A stretch of DNA of 64,000 bases from Mesorhizobium sp. GbtcB19 (GCF_019091085.1 NZ_JAGXJY010000022.1:25434-89433), one strand, 5' to 3'. Positions 45,041 through 53,287 are shown, counted from the stretch's first letter. A program made the numbers and translations. Notes: generated by a model not told the origin, from the sequence alone.

Positions 45041-45444
45041 GATCAGCCGCTTCCGATCGGGATCATCGACCGACAGATTCTGTCGCCATTTGGTCGAGCG
45101 CCACCGGTCGCCCGACAGAACCGTCGGTCGCGAGAGCAACGACAGGAAAGGTATGAGCGGTTGTCTTTGCCGCGGCAGGCCGGGGCCAAATGCGCCGGCG
45201 CGTCGGACCTCAGTCGCCTTGCAATCGACAGTGCGGAGCGCCTAAGACACTGGCGCACTCCCTGTTCTTGCCCGCCATGGCGCATGGTTCAGACTCCGCC
45301 GCCCCCGGCGAAACCGAGCCCAGAAATGGGGAGTTGAGAAGACGGCAGTCGATTCCTCAGGGATGTAGCTGTTCCTTCACAGAGCCCGCCACTGGTTCAG
45401 GCGCCAGTAGGCGGGCTTTTGATGGGACCGCACAATAACTCGGC
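45041..45444. other. Intergenic region with a terminator-like hairpin
   Basis: This 404-base gap contains no convincing coding frame on either strand. Near its end it holds the long hairpin annotated at 45383-45421. The region before the hairpin could be the body of a short transcript; no RNA family is recognised. Confidence 0.4.
45383..45421 (+). terminator. Long hairpin with short T run
   Basis: AGCCCGCC and ACTGG pair with CCAGT and GGCGGGCT around an eight-base loop, with one bulged A, followed by TTT. It could end a transcript from the plus strand, perhaps a small RNA, or the DUF1127 mRNA that lies 340 bases upstream. The J-domain gene on the opposite strand ends shortly after. Confidence 0.6.
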
Positions 45445-45987
45445 CTACTCTGCGTGATTGAGCAGGCGGGTGGCATCGGGGCGATCCTTGCCGCTCATGG
45501 TCCCGGCGTGGTCGATGCCTTCCACCGTGATGGCGAACGTTCCGTTCTCGGTCCTGCCGATAAAGCCCTTCGCCTTGAGATACCACAGGTGAAACTCCAG
45601 GTGCTCACGTGGGCAGCCCGACAGGCGCTCGAGCTCTTCGTCGCCGATACCCGGATTGTTGACGTCCCGCCGACGCCTCACATAGAGCAGCGACAGCAGA
45701 TTGGCCTGGATGACGGAATCCCTCGCCAAGCCGCGGGCGTCGCGCGCTTCCTCGGTAAGTTCGTGGCGAAGGCCCAGATGCTCGCGATAGAGGATGTCGT
45801 ACTGCGCCCGTTTGACCGGGTCGCGCAGCGTATTATGGGCCTCGACGATCTCGCTGAAACGCGCTTCATTGCCGCTTTCCCGGTTGTCGGGGTGGTAGCG
45901 CATAGCGAAGTAGCGGAAAATCCGCTCGATTGTTTCGGAGTTGGCCTTCGGGCTTATTTCCAGCGTTTCGTAGTAGTCGATGAACAT
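45445..45987 (-). CDS. J-domain (DnaJ-like) protein
   Basis: The 180-residue protein has an N-terminal J domain (about 1-70) with the HPD motif in YHPDN and YDILYREHLG after it, which would stimulate an Hsp70 ATPase. The C-terminal part (about 100-180) resembles a small winged-helix-like fold (LSGCPREHLEFHLWYLKAKGFI, cited in part) rather than the zinc and substrate domains of DnaJ. The start ATG 45987 is clear. A specialised co-chaperone or adaptor is likely. Confidence 0.84.
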   Translation of the reverse strand: MFIDYYETLEISPKANSETIERIFRYFAMRYHPDNRESGNEARFSEIVEAHNTLRDPVKRAQYDILYREHLGLRHELTEEARDARGLARDSVIQANLLSLLYVRRRRDVNNPGIGDEELERLSGCPREHLEFHLWYLKAKGFIGRTENGTFAITVEGIDHAGTMSGKDRPDATRLLNHAE

Positions 45988-46231
45988 GTAATTGTGATTC
46001 CGAAATTACGGAAACCACGCCCCCAAACCGGAGCATTGCCCAAATGCCGCGCGCATGCAAGGCGCAAGGCCGGGCTTTGAACAGCCACGGCCGGCTCCGG
46101 TGCCCGCCATACGAATCTGTAAGATTACGGCCACAATTGCGGGAGTTTTCGAGCCAAATTTGGCCATCCTCCTCTCACTTATTCAGTAACGCCAAGGCGT
46201 GGGGCGCCTCATATTCAGGGGAATGGATGCA

Positions 46232-46726
46232 ATGGAAACCAGACACGGATATTCAGCTTATCAAATCGCGCTGCACTGGTTGATCGCCGCGCTCGTTTTA
46301 TTTCAGCTTTTCTTCGGTGAGAGCATGACGAGCGTCGTGGACGCCGCCGAAGACGGACAACCGGCTTCCGCGACGGACCAGGCGCTCGGATCCGCTCACT
46401 ACTGGGTCGGCCTGGCCATACTTGCGCTTGTGCTTCTTCGGTTGGTTCTAAGGCTCGCGTCCGGCGCGCCTGCGCCCGCCAACCGGGGCTCGCGATGGAT
46501 GCAAATCGCCGCTCATGCATCACATGGTTTGTTCTACGTGCTGTTGTTTGCGACGCCGGTAGTTGGACTGTTGGCATTCTATGCGGGCGACCCCTGGGGT
46601 GACATCCATTCGCTTGCCAAGCCCGCGTTTATCGTGCTGATCGCCGTCCACGCCCTTGCCGCGCTGTACCATCAGTTCTGGCTGCGGGACGGAACGCTGA
46701 AGCGCATGCTTTCGCCCGCCGGTTGA
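46232..46726 (+). CDS. Cytochrome b561-family protein
   Basis: The 164-residue protein has four hydrophobic helices and histidines at the usual heme-ligand positions: ALHWLIA near residue 15, HYWVGL, HASHGLFYV and HALAALYHQF. Such proteins carry electrons in the inner membrane, often as the oxidase-linked b561/CybB type. I chose ATG 46232 because aggggaa lies about ten bases upstream; ATG 46223 would overlap that site. Confidence 0.85.
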   Translation: METRHGYSAYQIALHWLIAALVLFQLFFGESMTSVVDAAEDGQPASATDQALGSAHYWVGLAILALVLLRLVLRLASGAPAPANRGSRWMQIAAHASHGLFYVLLFATPVVGLLAFYAGDPWGDIHSLAKPAFIVLIAVHALAALYHQFWLRDGTLKRMLSPAG

Positions 46727-47076
46727 AGAGTTGAAAAGGGAAGACGTCCCTGACACGCTGACGGGTTGCTGCACTATTCCTGTGGAATAAACCCCAACCT
46801 CTGCTACGTTAACCAAGTTCGATATTCAGGTGGCAACCTGGATGGGGGCCGACCTCAAGCCCGGCTCCCTTTTTTGGCTCGCCTCGAAAGAGGCGAGCCA
46901 TTTTTTTGCCAAACCCCATTTTGCCGAGTCCGGCGCCCGTCGACGGGGCGGCCCGATCGACCTCACGGCTTTTCGCCCCTGGGCCGCACCGACTTAGGTG
47001 TGTCGTGGCTAATGCGGCTTCCAGGATGTAGACTTGCGGGAGTCGGGTTTACAGAGGCATTGGGAGGACAAGCAGA
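46727..47076. other. Intergenic region ending in a strong terminator, possible small RNA
   Basis: This 350-base gap follows the cytochrome b561 gene. It contains a perfect terminator at 46876-46907. The 140 bases before it have no coding frame. They could be the 3' end of the cytochrome mRNA or a small RNA; no RNA family is recognised. The second half holds the promoter of the next gene. Confidence 0.4.
46876..46907 (+). terminator. Intrinsic terminator
   Basis: GGCTCGCCTC and GAGGCGAGCC form a perfect ten-base stem with a GAAA loop, followed by one A and seven T. It is one of the two clearest terminators in the window. Confidence 0.93.
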
Positions 47077-47484
47077 ATGCCACGTGTATCGGAACTCTTC
47101 TTCAAGACGGCCACCATCTTTTTCCTGCTGGGCATCGCCATCGGCATCAAGATGGGCATTTCAGGCGATCACGGCGCCTTCCCGGCGCACGCGCATTTCA
47201 ACCTTCTGGGCTGGGTCACCAGCGCCATCTTTGGCGGTTATTATGCGTTCAATCCGGCCAAGGCCGAAAAGCGCCTCGCCATGATCCATTACGGCCTCTA
47301 CACGCTTGGCCTCGTGGTCTTGCTGCCGCCGCTTTACCTGAAATACGCCTATGGAATGGACGCCGTCGAGCCGCTGCTGGGCATTGGTTCACTGATCATC
47401 GCTGCAGGCGTGCTGGTCTTTGCCTTTGTGGTGTTCTCGCCCGCGCAGCCGGTAGGCTCGGTCGCATCCGCCCGCGCGCGCTAA
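47077..47484 (+). CDS. Small membrane protein related to heme-copper oxidase subunit I-like proteins
   Basis: The 135-residue protein has four hydrophobic helices and the motif PAHAHFNLLGWV near residue 36, with two histidines placed as in the first helices of cytochrome oxidase subunit I-like small proteins. It is too short to be an oxidase. Function is unknown. It starts at ATG 47077 with gggagg upstream, and it follows a terminator. Confidence 0.7.
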   Translation: MPRVSELFFKTATIFFLLGIAIGIKMGISGDHGAFPAHAHFNLLGWVTSAIFGGYYAFNPAKAEKRLAMIHYGLYTLGLVVLLPPLYLKYAYGMDAVEPLLGIGSLIIAAGVLVFAFVVFSPAQPVGSVASARAR

Positions 47485-47576
47485 AAGCGTCACTTCATAG
47501 CCGAGCGGCATTGCGCCGCTTGGCTTCCGCCTCTCGGGGCCATGCGGCCCAGCTCCGTTTCCGGCCGGTCTCGGGC

Positions 47577-47924
47577 TTAGGGTAGCCGTGGAAAGAGGCG
47601 CGACAGCAGTGCCTGGATAATGCCGTCCCGCTCGAACGGACCTGGCAATTTGGCGGGCGACGCGGCGCCATCGCTCGGCTTGGCCTGGTCGGCCGCGTGG
47701 CCTTCGCGCTGGACGAGCCACAGCACCGCCAGGAAATAGCCGGCCTGAAGAATAACGGCGGCAAGGACCGTCCAGCCCAATGCCTCCCAGATCGATCCGG
47801 TGGACATGAATATCCAACCCAGGATCACCAGAAGCGTAGCCACCATTCCCACAAGGAACTGCGGAAAATACATTTGCCCAACCGAGCGCCGCGACCATGT
47901 CCGGTCGTCGACGATCTCGCCCAT
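47577..47924 (-). CDS. ExoX-like exopolysaccharide production repressor
   Basis: The 115-residue protein has the ExoX pattern MYFPQFLVGMVATLLVILGW (the first helix, given in part), then GSIWEALGWTVLAAVILQAGY, and a polar tail. In rhizobia ExoX represses exopolysaccharide synthesis at the membrane, after transcription. Start choice: ATG 47924 and 47939 precede the family's usual start MYFPQ (47873). It may be relevant to the RTX glycanase system elsewhere in the window. Confidence 0.75.
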   Translation of the reverse strand: MGEIVDDRTWSRRSVGQMYFPQFLVGMVATLLVILGWIFMSTGSIWEALGWTVLAAVILQAGYFLAVLWLVQREGHAADQAKPSDGAASPAKLPGPFERDGIIQALLSRLFPRLP

Positions 47925-48168
47925 ATCTCTACCCGCCATGACCCATGCACCTTTTCCGAGTGGATCGCAAGCTTGAACGATCCGCTGGCGGCCCAGTCGC
48001 CCTTTCGTCCGGTCCGGCTGGGACCACGGACGCAGGACTTCTGTGTGAGAACTGGCAGTTGCCCCAAATCGTTCCCGGGGAACTGCATTCAAGGAACACC
48101 TGATGGAACGCTGCGCCCGCCGGGCGCGGGCAGGAAGCGCCGCGCCTGAGGGGGCCTTCAAGTCTCGC

Positions 48169-48200
48169 AAAAAAGGCCCGCCGAACGAATGGCGGGCCTT
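48169..48200 (-). terminator. Intrinsic terminator after the DUF1236 repeat gene
   Basis: GGCCCGCC and GGCGGGCC pair around an eight-base loop. On the minus strand a run of six T follows. It lies 20 bases after the stop of the gene at 48220-49104; on the plus strand only TTTCTC follows. Confidence 0.85.
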
Positions 48201-48219
48201 TCTCGTCACGCCGTCCAGA

Positions 48220-49104
48220 TCAGGTCAGGATCAGCACGATCCTGTAAGTGTCGGGGTCGACGATGACGATGCGTCCGTCGGCAAGCACGAAATACTCATA
48301 GGTTTCGTAGGCAGGCACAATCTTGACGATACGGGCCGGCAGCCGGTGCAAGCGGATCTTGTGACGCGGCACCTCGATGCCGACCGAGATGTCGAAGCTG
48401 ACGTCGCGGACCGGCTCCACCTTGGTCTCGTGGATGATCTGCGTGACCTGCGTCCTCTGCTCGACCGTCACATTGTTGATCGAGGCCGTCTTGTTCTGGT
48501 CGGTCTCGACGTTGGTGTTGCCCTGGGCGTTCTGCTCGGTGGCGGTTCCGGTCTTACCCTGGGCGTTCTGCCCGGTCTGCATCTTGGTGGTGCCCTGGGC
48601 GTTCTGCTCAGTGCTGGTACCCGTCTTGCCCTGCGCCTGCTGTTTCTTCTTCAGCGTGGTGTTGTCCTGGGCATTCTGATCGGTGCTGGTGCCGGTCTTG
48701 CCCTGGGCGTTCTGCTCGGTCTGCATCTTGGTGCTACCCTGGGCGTTCTGCTCGGTAGTGGCGCCGGCCTTGCCCTGAGCCTGCTGCTTCTTCTTGAGCT
48801 GCGTATTGTCCTCGGCGTTCTGGTCGGTCTTGGTGCCGGCCTGACCCTGGGCCTGTTCGTCGGTCTTCATCTTGGCCTTGCCCTGGGCCTGCTCTTCAGT
48901 ATTGGCGCCGGCCTTGCCCTGGGCCCTCTGCTCGGTCTTCATCTTGCCCTGGGCTTGCTCGCCCACCTTGCCGCCCTTCTGACAGTCGGCCTGACCGGCG
49001 GCACAGCCATTGTCGCCGCTGGGTTGCACGGATTCGGTCTGCGCCATCGCGGCGCCGCAACCGACGCCGAGCGCGATCATGCTCGTGATAAGCAGGTGTT
49101 TCAT
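48220..49104 (-). CDS. Secreted DUF1236 protein with long AQGK-type repeats
   Basis: The 294-residue protein has a signal peptide (MKHLLITSMIALGVGCGAAM, cleavage near AMAQ). A long imperfect repeat region at about 45-210 is built on units such as TEQNAQGKTGT and KKKQQAQGK. A DUF1236 domain then ends VRIVIVDPDTY-like (ADGRIVIVDPDTYRIV). The repeats are also visible in the DNA (48500-48960) and may vary in number. DUF1236 proteins are common in rhizobial envelopes; function unknown. ATG 49104 has gaggag upstream and the gene ends in a strong terminator. Confidence 0.8.
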   Translation of the reverse strand: MKHLLITSMIALGVGCGAAMAQTESVQPSGDNGCAAGQADCQKGGKVGEQAQGKMKTEQRAQGKAGANTEEQAQGKAKMKTDEQAQGQAGTKTDQNAEDNTQLKKKQQAQGKAGATTEQNAQGSTKMQTEQNAQGKTGTSTDQNAQDNTTLKKKQQAQGKTGTSTEQNAQGTTKMQTGQNAQGKTGTATEQNAQGNTNVETDQNKTASINNVTVEQRTQVTQIIHETKVEPVRDVSFDISVGIEVPRHKIRLHRLPARIVKIVPAYETYEYFVLADGRIVIVDPDTYRIVLILT

Positions 49105-49327
49105 CAGATTTCTCCTCGGAAGAGTCGGTCCCTTCGCTGAGAAAACCCCGCCCGAAAAGCATTGTTCCGAAATTGTTTCGCCAGGCGCCGAAGACGTTTT
49201 GTGAAAAACGGCGGCGGCAAATTTTTGCCGGAACAAGGCCTGTCGAAGGGCGTTAGGCACAGTGCCGACCGGCTGTGAAATCGCAGGCGCAGCGTGAGAG
49301 GCATCAATGCACACCAAGGAGAAGATC

Positions 49328-49627
49328 ATGAAAATGCGTCTCACAACCGCTGCCGCGGGCCTGCTGCTCTTGACCGGTATCGGCGCCGCCGCTGCCGAAG
49401 ACGTCATCATCCAGCCTGAGCAGGAGACCGTCATCCGCGAATATGTACACAAGCAGCCGCTGGCCTCGGTCAAGGTTCCCGGCGCGGAACTCAACGTCGG
49501 CACGGCTTTGCCGGACACCGTGGAGTTGCACGAGGTTCCCAACGTCAAGTATCGCTACACGGTGATCGACAACCGGACGGTCGTCGTCGACCCCGGCACG
49601 CGCGAGATCGTCCAGGTCATCGAGTAA
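49328..49627 (+). CDS. Small secreted DUF1236 protein
   Basis: The 99-residue protein has a signal peptide (MKMRLTTAAAGLLLLTGIGA) and a DUF1236 domain. The domain is seen in QETVIREYVHKQP, LPDTVELHEVPNVKY and the end RTVVVDPGTREIVQVIE. A close paralogue lies at 50780-51079. It is divergent from the repeat-rich DUF1236 gene. ATG 49328 has aaggag at eight bases. Confidence 0.82.
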   Translation: MKMRLTTAAAGLLLLTGIGAAAAEDVIIQPEQETVIREYVHKQPLASVKVPGAELNVGTALPDTVELHEVPNVKYRYTVIDNRTVVVDPGTREIVQVIE

Positions 49628-49842
49628 GATCCGTCCGCATCTGAGTTGACGGCCCGCCGCCAACAGAGCGGCCGGCCGTTAACCAGTATTAATTCGTTAC
49701 CATCTGCTAACGGAACCTTCGTTCCGGGCATGCGTTGCCGCTGCTGTGTTCGAAATTGCCTCATAGAGAACACATGCATGCGCAGGATGTGGATTCGGGC
49801 GGCGGCGAAACAGGGCACGGGTTGGGGAGGAGTCTAACCGAC

Positions 49843-50064
49843 ATGTCGAAACGAGAAATCGGAACATCCCGTTCGCTCGGGATGCGCGTCGCCGATCTTA
49901 AGGCGAGGATGCGCGATGCCCGGATTACCGAACATGAGATGAAGACCTTCCAGAAGGTCGCTGCCATCATGGGGGGCAACGACGGCTCCCTACGCATAGA
50001 CGCGGACGATCTGATCGCCGCGTCCTTCGTTACCGAGCCGCTGGGCGAACCGACGCCGAACTGA
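49843..50064 (+). CDS. Small hypothetical protein of 73 residues
   Basis: ATG 49843 follows ggaggag at 11 bases. The protein is charged, with MRVADLKARMRDARITEHEMKTF forming a helix at about 14-36. No family is recognised. The frame is open further upstream to 49735 but without a ribosome site. Confidence 0.55.
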   Translation: MSKREIGTSRSLGMRVADLKARMRDARITEHEMKTFQKVAAIMGGNDGSLRIDADDLIAASFVTEPLGEPTPN

Positions 50065-50220
50065 CAGCGGCCCTCAGCCGAAAATCACCGGTTGATCCAG
50101 TCGCCCGCCTACCGGCGAAGCGGCGACCCGTGGACAACGCACGCCAGACGGCGCCCGGTCGCTCCGCGATCCGGGGCCAAATCCTAGAACTTGCAGGGAG
50201 GCTGGTACGCGCGGCACTTG

Positions 50221-50568
50221 TCAGCGCTGCGCTCCGTGCTGCGCGCGGCCTTCGCGGGCCCGGTTGCGCCTGATCTTTGCTGCCCGCAGCACCGCCACCG
50301 GATCGGCACCGGTCCACTCGATCCCCGCCTTCCTCGCAAAGACCAGGAACGCTTGCCGCGCCTTGTCGAGATCGATCTCTCCGGCCCGCGCCGCCTCGCA
50401 GGCGTGCAGCGCCGTTGCGCAACTCTCGCGCTGCGAGGCCCGCGGCCATTCCTTGAGAAAGTTCTGCATCGCGGTCAGCGAGGCGATCTCACGCTTGAAG
50501 CCGGCGCCGACGGCGATCGCCACCGGGGCTCGGAGTTCGATGTCGCTTCTGATGGGGCCTTCTCGCAT
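50221..50568 (-). CDS. DUF982 protein
   Basis: The 115-residue protein matches DUF982: VAIAVGAGFKREIASLTAMQNFLKEWP near the start (partly cited) and DLDKARQAFLVFARKAGIEW later. Such proteins are common and often multi-copy in Rhizobium plasmids and chromosomes. Function unknown. It stands alone. Confidence 0.68.
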   Translation of the reverse strand: MREGPIRSDIELRAPVAIAVGAGFKREIASLTAMQNFLKEWPRASQRESCATALHACEAARAGEIDLDKARQAFLVFARKAGIEWTGADPVAVLRAAKIRRNRAREGRAQHGAQR

Positions 50569-50779
50569 GACGCCGCCTTATGGATTTCAAAGTCTCGGGC
50601 AGTTTCAATGCCTTCCAATGCGGAGCCGATGCGAAGGTTCCGCCAAATCAATTAGTCGTCGCTGACGGAACAACCCCTTGCCGCAGGCGTTTGCCCCGGG
50701 AGCTCCAATGTTCGACCTGCCGATGTTTCCGCCCCCGCGGAGGCACGGCGGAGCTCGCCAACGCAACAGGAGAGAAACG

Positions 50780-51079
50780 ATGAAAACCACCCTCATTCCA
50801 GCTGTCGCCGGCCTGGCTCTGATGGCCGGCATCGGCGTCGCGGCCGCGGACGAGGTGATCGTCACGCCCGAGCAGCAGACCGTGGTCAAGGAGTATGTCC
50901 ACAAGCACCCGATCGCCTCGGTCAACGTGCTCGGCCTCGAGCTTGGTGTCGGTTCAACGGTACCTGATACCGTAGAGCTGCAGCAGGTTCCGGACGTGCA
51001 GTATCGCTATGCGGTCGTCAACGACCACACGGTGCTGATCGATCCTGGCACGCGCCGCGTCATCCAGGTGATCCAGTAA
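50780..51079 (+). CDS. Small secreted DUF1236 protein, second copy
   Basis: The 99-residue protein has a signal peptide (MKTTLIPAVAGLALMAGIGV) and the DUF1236 domain, ending HTVLIDPGTRRVIQVIQ. It is a clear paralogue of 49328-49627; the two share about half their residues. ATG 50780 follows aggaga. It ends with a terminator. Confidence 0.82.
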   Translation: MKTTLIPAVAGLALMAGIGVAAADEVIVTPEQQTVVKEYVHKHPIASVNVLGLELGVGSTVPDTVELQQVPDVQYRYAVVNDHTVLIDPGTRRVIQVIQ

Positions 51080-51092
51080 CATCCGGCACTCA

Positions 51093-51139
51093 GAGCCCGA
51101 TCCTTCCCCGATCGCATCGCGGCAGGATCGGGCTCTTCT
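51093..51139 (+). terminator. Terminator-like hairpin after the second DUF1236 gene
   Basis: GAGCCCGATCC and GGATCGGGCTC form an eleven-base perfect stem with a long loop, then TTCTC. The pairing is strong; the T run is weak. Confidence 0.75.
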
Positions 51140-51209
51140 CGCATCCGGACATAACGCCTACAATAAGCAACGGTTTGGGAGGCAACGAAGCGCGGAAGGA
51201 GTCGTTGCC

Positions 51210-51419
51210 ATGCATCATCCACACGTCGAATCACCGAGTATCGCCGCCATGGTCGACAAACTGCTGGCCGAGCACAGGACCGGCCTGCTGTCGATGCAAG
51301 AGGCAATTTCCCTGCTGCGCCAGCGCACAGGAACCGACCGCTCTGACGCGGATTTGGCCGGATTGATTACAAAGAAGGCAGCGCATCTGGGCGTCGCGGT
51401 CGTCATAGACGGACACTGA
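51210..51419 (+). CDS. Small hypothetical protein of 69 residues
   Basis: The protein is helical with IAAMVDKLLAEHRTGLLSMQ at 11-30 and ends VAVVIDGH. It carries three histidines at the start (MHHPHVE). No family is recognised. It lies downstream of a terminator and has its own start codon with ggaag upstream. Confidence 0.5.
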   Translation: MHHPHVESPSIAAMVDKLLAEHRTGLLSMQEAISLLRQRTGTDRSDADLAGLITKKAAHLGVAVVIDGH

Positions 51420-51528
51420 GCGAAATTGCCATCAAAGTCGGTCGCTTATATGCGTGATGCCGAAGACGCCGGCTGAAAATTCGGCTAATGTTCGAGCCGG
51501 GGAACCGTCCCAACATCAGGAGGCGACA

Positions 51529-51780
51529 GTGACGGACGACAGGCACGAACGCATTCGCCAGCGGGCACATGAGATCTGGGAGCAGGCCGGCCGGCCCGAA
51601 GGCGCTCACATGGAGCACTGGGACCAGGCGACCGCCGAGGTCGACGCCGCGGGCAAGCCGAAGAAAGCCGCCAAGAAGGTGGCCGCTGCCAAGGCGGAAA
51701 AGCCAAAAGCCGTCAAAGCGGAGAAGCCGGCCAAAGCCCCCGCCAAGGCAAAGGCAGCCAAACCGAAGGCCAAGGCTTGA
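51529..51780 (+). CDS. DUF2934 protein with histone-like basic tail
   Basis: The 83-residue protein begins with a DUF2934 domain (HERIRQRAHEIWEQAGRPEG, then HWDQATAEVDAA). It ends in a Lys/Ala/Pro-rich tail from about residue 45 (KKAAKKVAAAKAEKPKAV), like histone H1-like proteins. Such a tail may bind DNA or anionic polymers. The start is GTG 51529, because aggagg lies six bases upstream. Confidence 0.72.
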   Translation: MTDDRHERIRQRAHEIWEQAGRPEGAHMEHWDQATAEVDAAGKPKKAAKKVAAAKAEKPKAVKAEKPAKAPAKAKAAKPKAKA

Positions 51781-51783
51781 TTT

Positions 51784-51805
51784 CCTGCGGCCGTTCCGCC
51801 GCAGG
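51784..51805 (+). terminator. Hairpin after the DUF2934 gene
   Basis: CCTGCGGC and GCCGCAGG pair around a six-base loop three bases after the stop codon, with no T run. Confidence 0.5.
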
Positions 51806-52138
51806 CTCATCCCGATAGTGATAATGACCGAGGACGTGGCTGGCCCGCGCCGAGTTTTTGCGGCGTGGAGATGCTCGAACCCCGGTTGAAGTCGTTAGTC
51901 CGATAAGATTAGATATCGCTAAAATTAGCAGTTCTTAATGGGTAAGCTTCGCTCCCCTCGTGCGTTGCTGAATAGATGAGCAATTCACTGTGGCCATATG
52001 GCAACAGTCTCGCTTTCGCTGGAAATACTCCCAGTAAAAGTCAGGTATTGGCTCGAAGCCACTGTTGACGCGGTGCCGCCTCCAATGGTGGCTTTCGGGC
52101 CCAGGGCTTTTCTCAATCCAACTTCGGGGGACTACGGT
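51806..52138. other. Intergenic region upstream of porin-like genes
   Basis: This 333-base gap has an AT-rich patch near 51897-51950 (agattagatatcgctaaaat), which is a likely promoter. The frame can be opened from an ATG at 51998 into the next gene, but a ribosome site and signal peptide favour the start at 52139. Confidence 0.4.
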
Positions 52139-52654
52139 ATGCGGGGCGTTCATCGTCTTGTTTCATTGGCATTTCTGGCCGCGGCAGGCGGCTTTTCGGT
52201 GTCGGCGCTGGCCGCGCCGGTCGAGTATGTCAAGGTGTGCACGCGCTATGGCGCGCGATACTATTACAGCCCTGGCACCGACACTTGCATCAACGCCGAC
52301 ACCGGCGTCACCAAGCGGGCAGTCGATGACGGCGCGGGCGGAACCACCACCGTCACCGGCAAGACGGCTTTGGCCAGCCAGGTCGACGATATTGATGGCC
52401 GCGTCCAGCGCGCCTTCGAAAGCGCCTCCGTGGCCACGGCTTTGAGCAGCCCCGATCTGGTGCAGGGCGAGCATTTCGGTGTGCGCGTCAACTGGGGCAA
52501 TGCCGGCCAGTCCAACGCCATGGGCGTCACCGGCGCGGCCGTGCTGGGCGAGGGTTTCTTGCCAAGCGGCAACGGACGTCTGACCGGCGCCGCCGGCGTC
52601 GCCTTCTCCGGCAAGACCGTCGGCGGCAATGCCGGCATGCAGCTCACCTGGTAA
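52139..52654 (+). CDS. Small porin-like outer membrane protein, copy A
   Basis: The 171-residue protein has a signal peptide (LVSLAFLAAAGGFSVSALA) followed by YVKVCTRYGARYYYSPGTDTC, which resembles the start of alphaproteobacterial porins. A domain with QVDDIDGRVQRAFE as a short helix and Gly-rich beta strands to the C-terminal GMQLTW follow. The ending in Trp is typical of outer-membrane barrels. It is too short for a porin monomer, so it may trimerise, or act like a short YadA-type anchor. Its downstream neighbour is a tandem copy. Confidence 0.72.
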   Translation: MRGVHRLVSLAFLAAAGGFSVSALAAPVEYVKVCTRYGARYYYSPGTDTCINADTGVTKRAVDDGAGGTTTVTGKTALASQVDDIDGRVQRAFESASVATALSSPDLVQGEHFGVRVNWGNAGQSNAMGVTGAAVLGEGFLPSGNGRLTGAAGVAFSGKTVGGNAGMQLTW

Positions 52655-52672
52655 GCACGGCCGGGGGGCACG

Positions 52673-53173
52673 ATGTTCAGATATTTCCTTGCACCGGCGA
52701 TCCTTGGCGCGGCAACGCTGCTGGCGGCGCCATCCGAGGCCGCGGTCGAATATGTCAGGGTCTGCTCGAGCTATGGGGCTAACTACTATTACAGTCCGGG
52801 CACCGACACTTGCATCAACGCCGACACCGGCGTCACCAAGCGGAAAGTCGATGACGGCGCGGGCGGAACCACCACCGTCACCGGCAAGACGGCTTTGGCC
52901 AGCCAGGTCGACGATATCGACAACCGCATCACCCGCGCTTTCGAAAACGCCTCGATCTCGGCCGCGCTGGCCGCCCCCGACCTCGTCCAGGGCGAGCATT
53001 TCGGCCTGCGCCTCAACTGGGGCAATGCCGGCGATAGCAATGCCTTCGGCCTCACCGGCGCCGCGGTTCTGAGCGAGGGCTTTGCCCATGGCGGCCGGCT
53101 GACCGCCACGCTCGGCGTCGCCTTCGCCGGCAGCCAGGTCGGCGGCAATGCGGGGCTGCAGTTCAGCTGGTAG
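52673..53173 (+). CDS. Small porin-like outer membrane protein, copy B
   Basis: The 166-residue protein is a tandem paralogue of the gene at 52139-52654. It shares the signal-peptide region, YVRVCSSYGANYYYSPGTDTC and the C-terminal Gly-rich end LQFSW. A block of DNA at about 52797-52920 is almost identical to 52272-52395, which suggests gene conversion. It ends in Trp. It is separated from copy A by 18 bases and lies before a repeat. Confidence 0.72.
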   Translation: MFRYFLAPAILGAATLLAAPSEAAVEYVRVCSSYGANYYYSPGTDTCINADTGVTKRKVDDGAGGTTTVTGKTALASQVDDIDNRITRAFENASISAALAAPDLVQGEHFGLRLNWGNAGDSNAFGLTGAAVLSEGFAHGGRLTATLGVAFAGSQVGGNAGLQFSW

Positions 53174-53196
53174 GGAGAATGGCGGGCGCGCCGCCG

Positions 53197-53287
53197 CTAG
53201 CGCAATTCCAGGAAAAGTGTTTAGCGGTTAGGTTCGGCGACTTCGCCGTAGCCTTCCGTCCGGAATTGCACCAAACAAAGACTCTAG
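53197..53287. repeat. Partial short repeat of the 'gcaattccaggaaaagtgt' family
   Basis: The element reads ctagcgcaattccaggaaaa, a modified middle with ttcggcgacttcgccgta as a hairpin, then ccggaattgc and caaacaaagactctag. It supplies the stop codon (TAG) of the small gene on the opposite strand at 53284-53286. Confidence 0.6.

Noticed and set aside
48500..48960. Repeat array that could be taken for CRISPR
   Set aside because: The repeats are imperfect, in frame, coding, and have no unique spacers of constant length.
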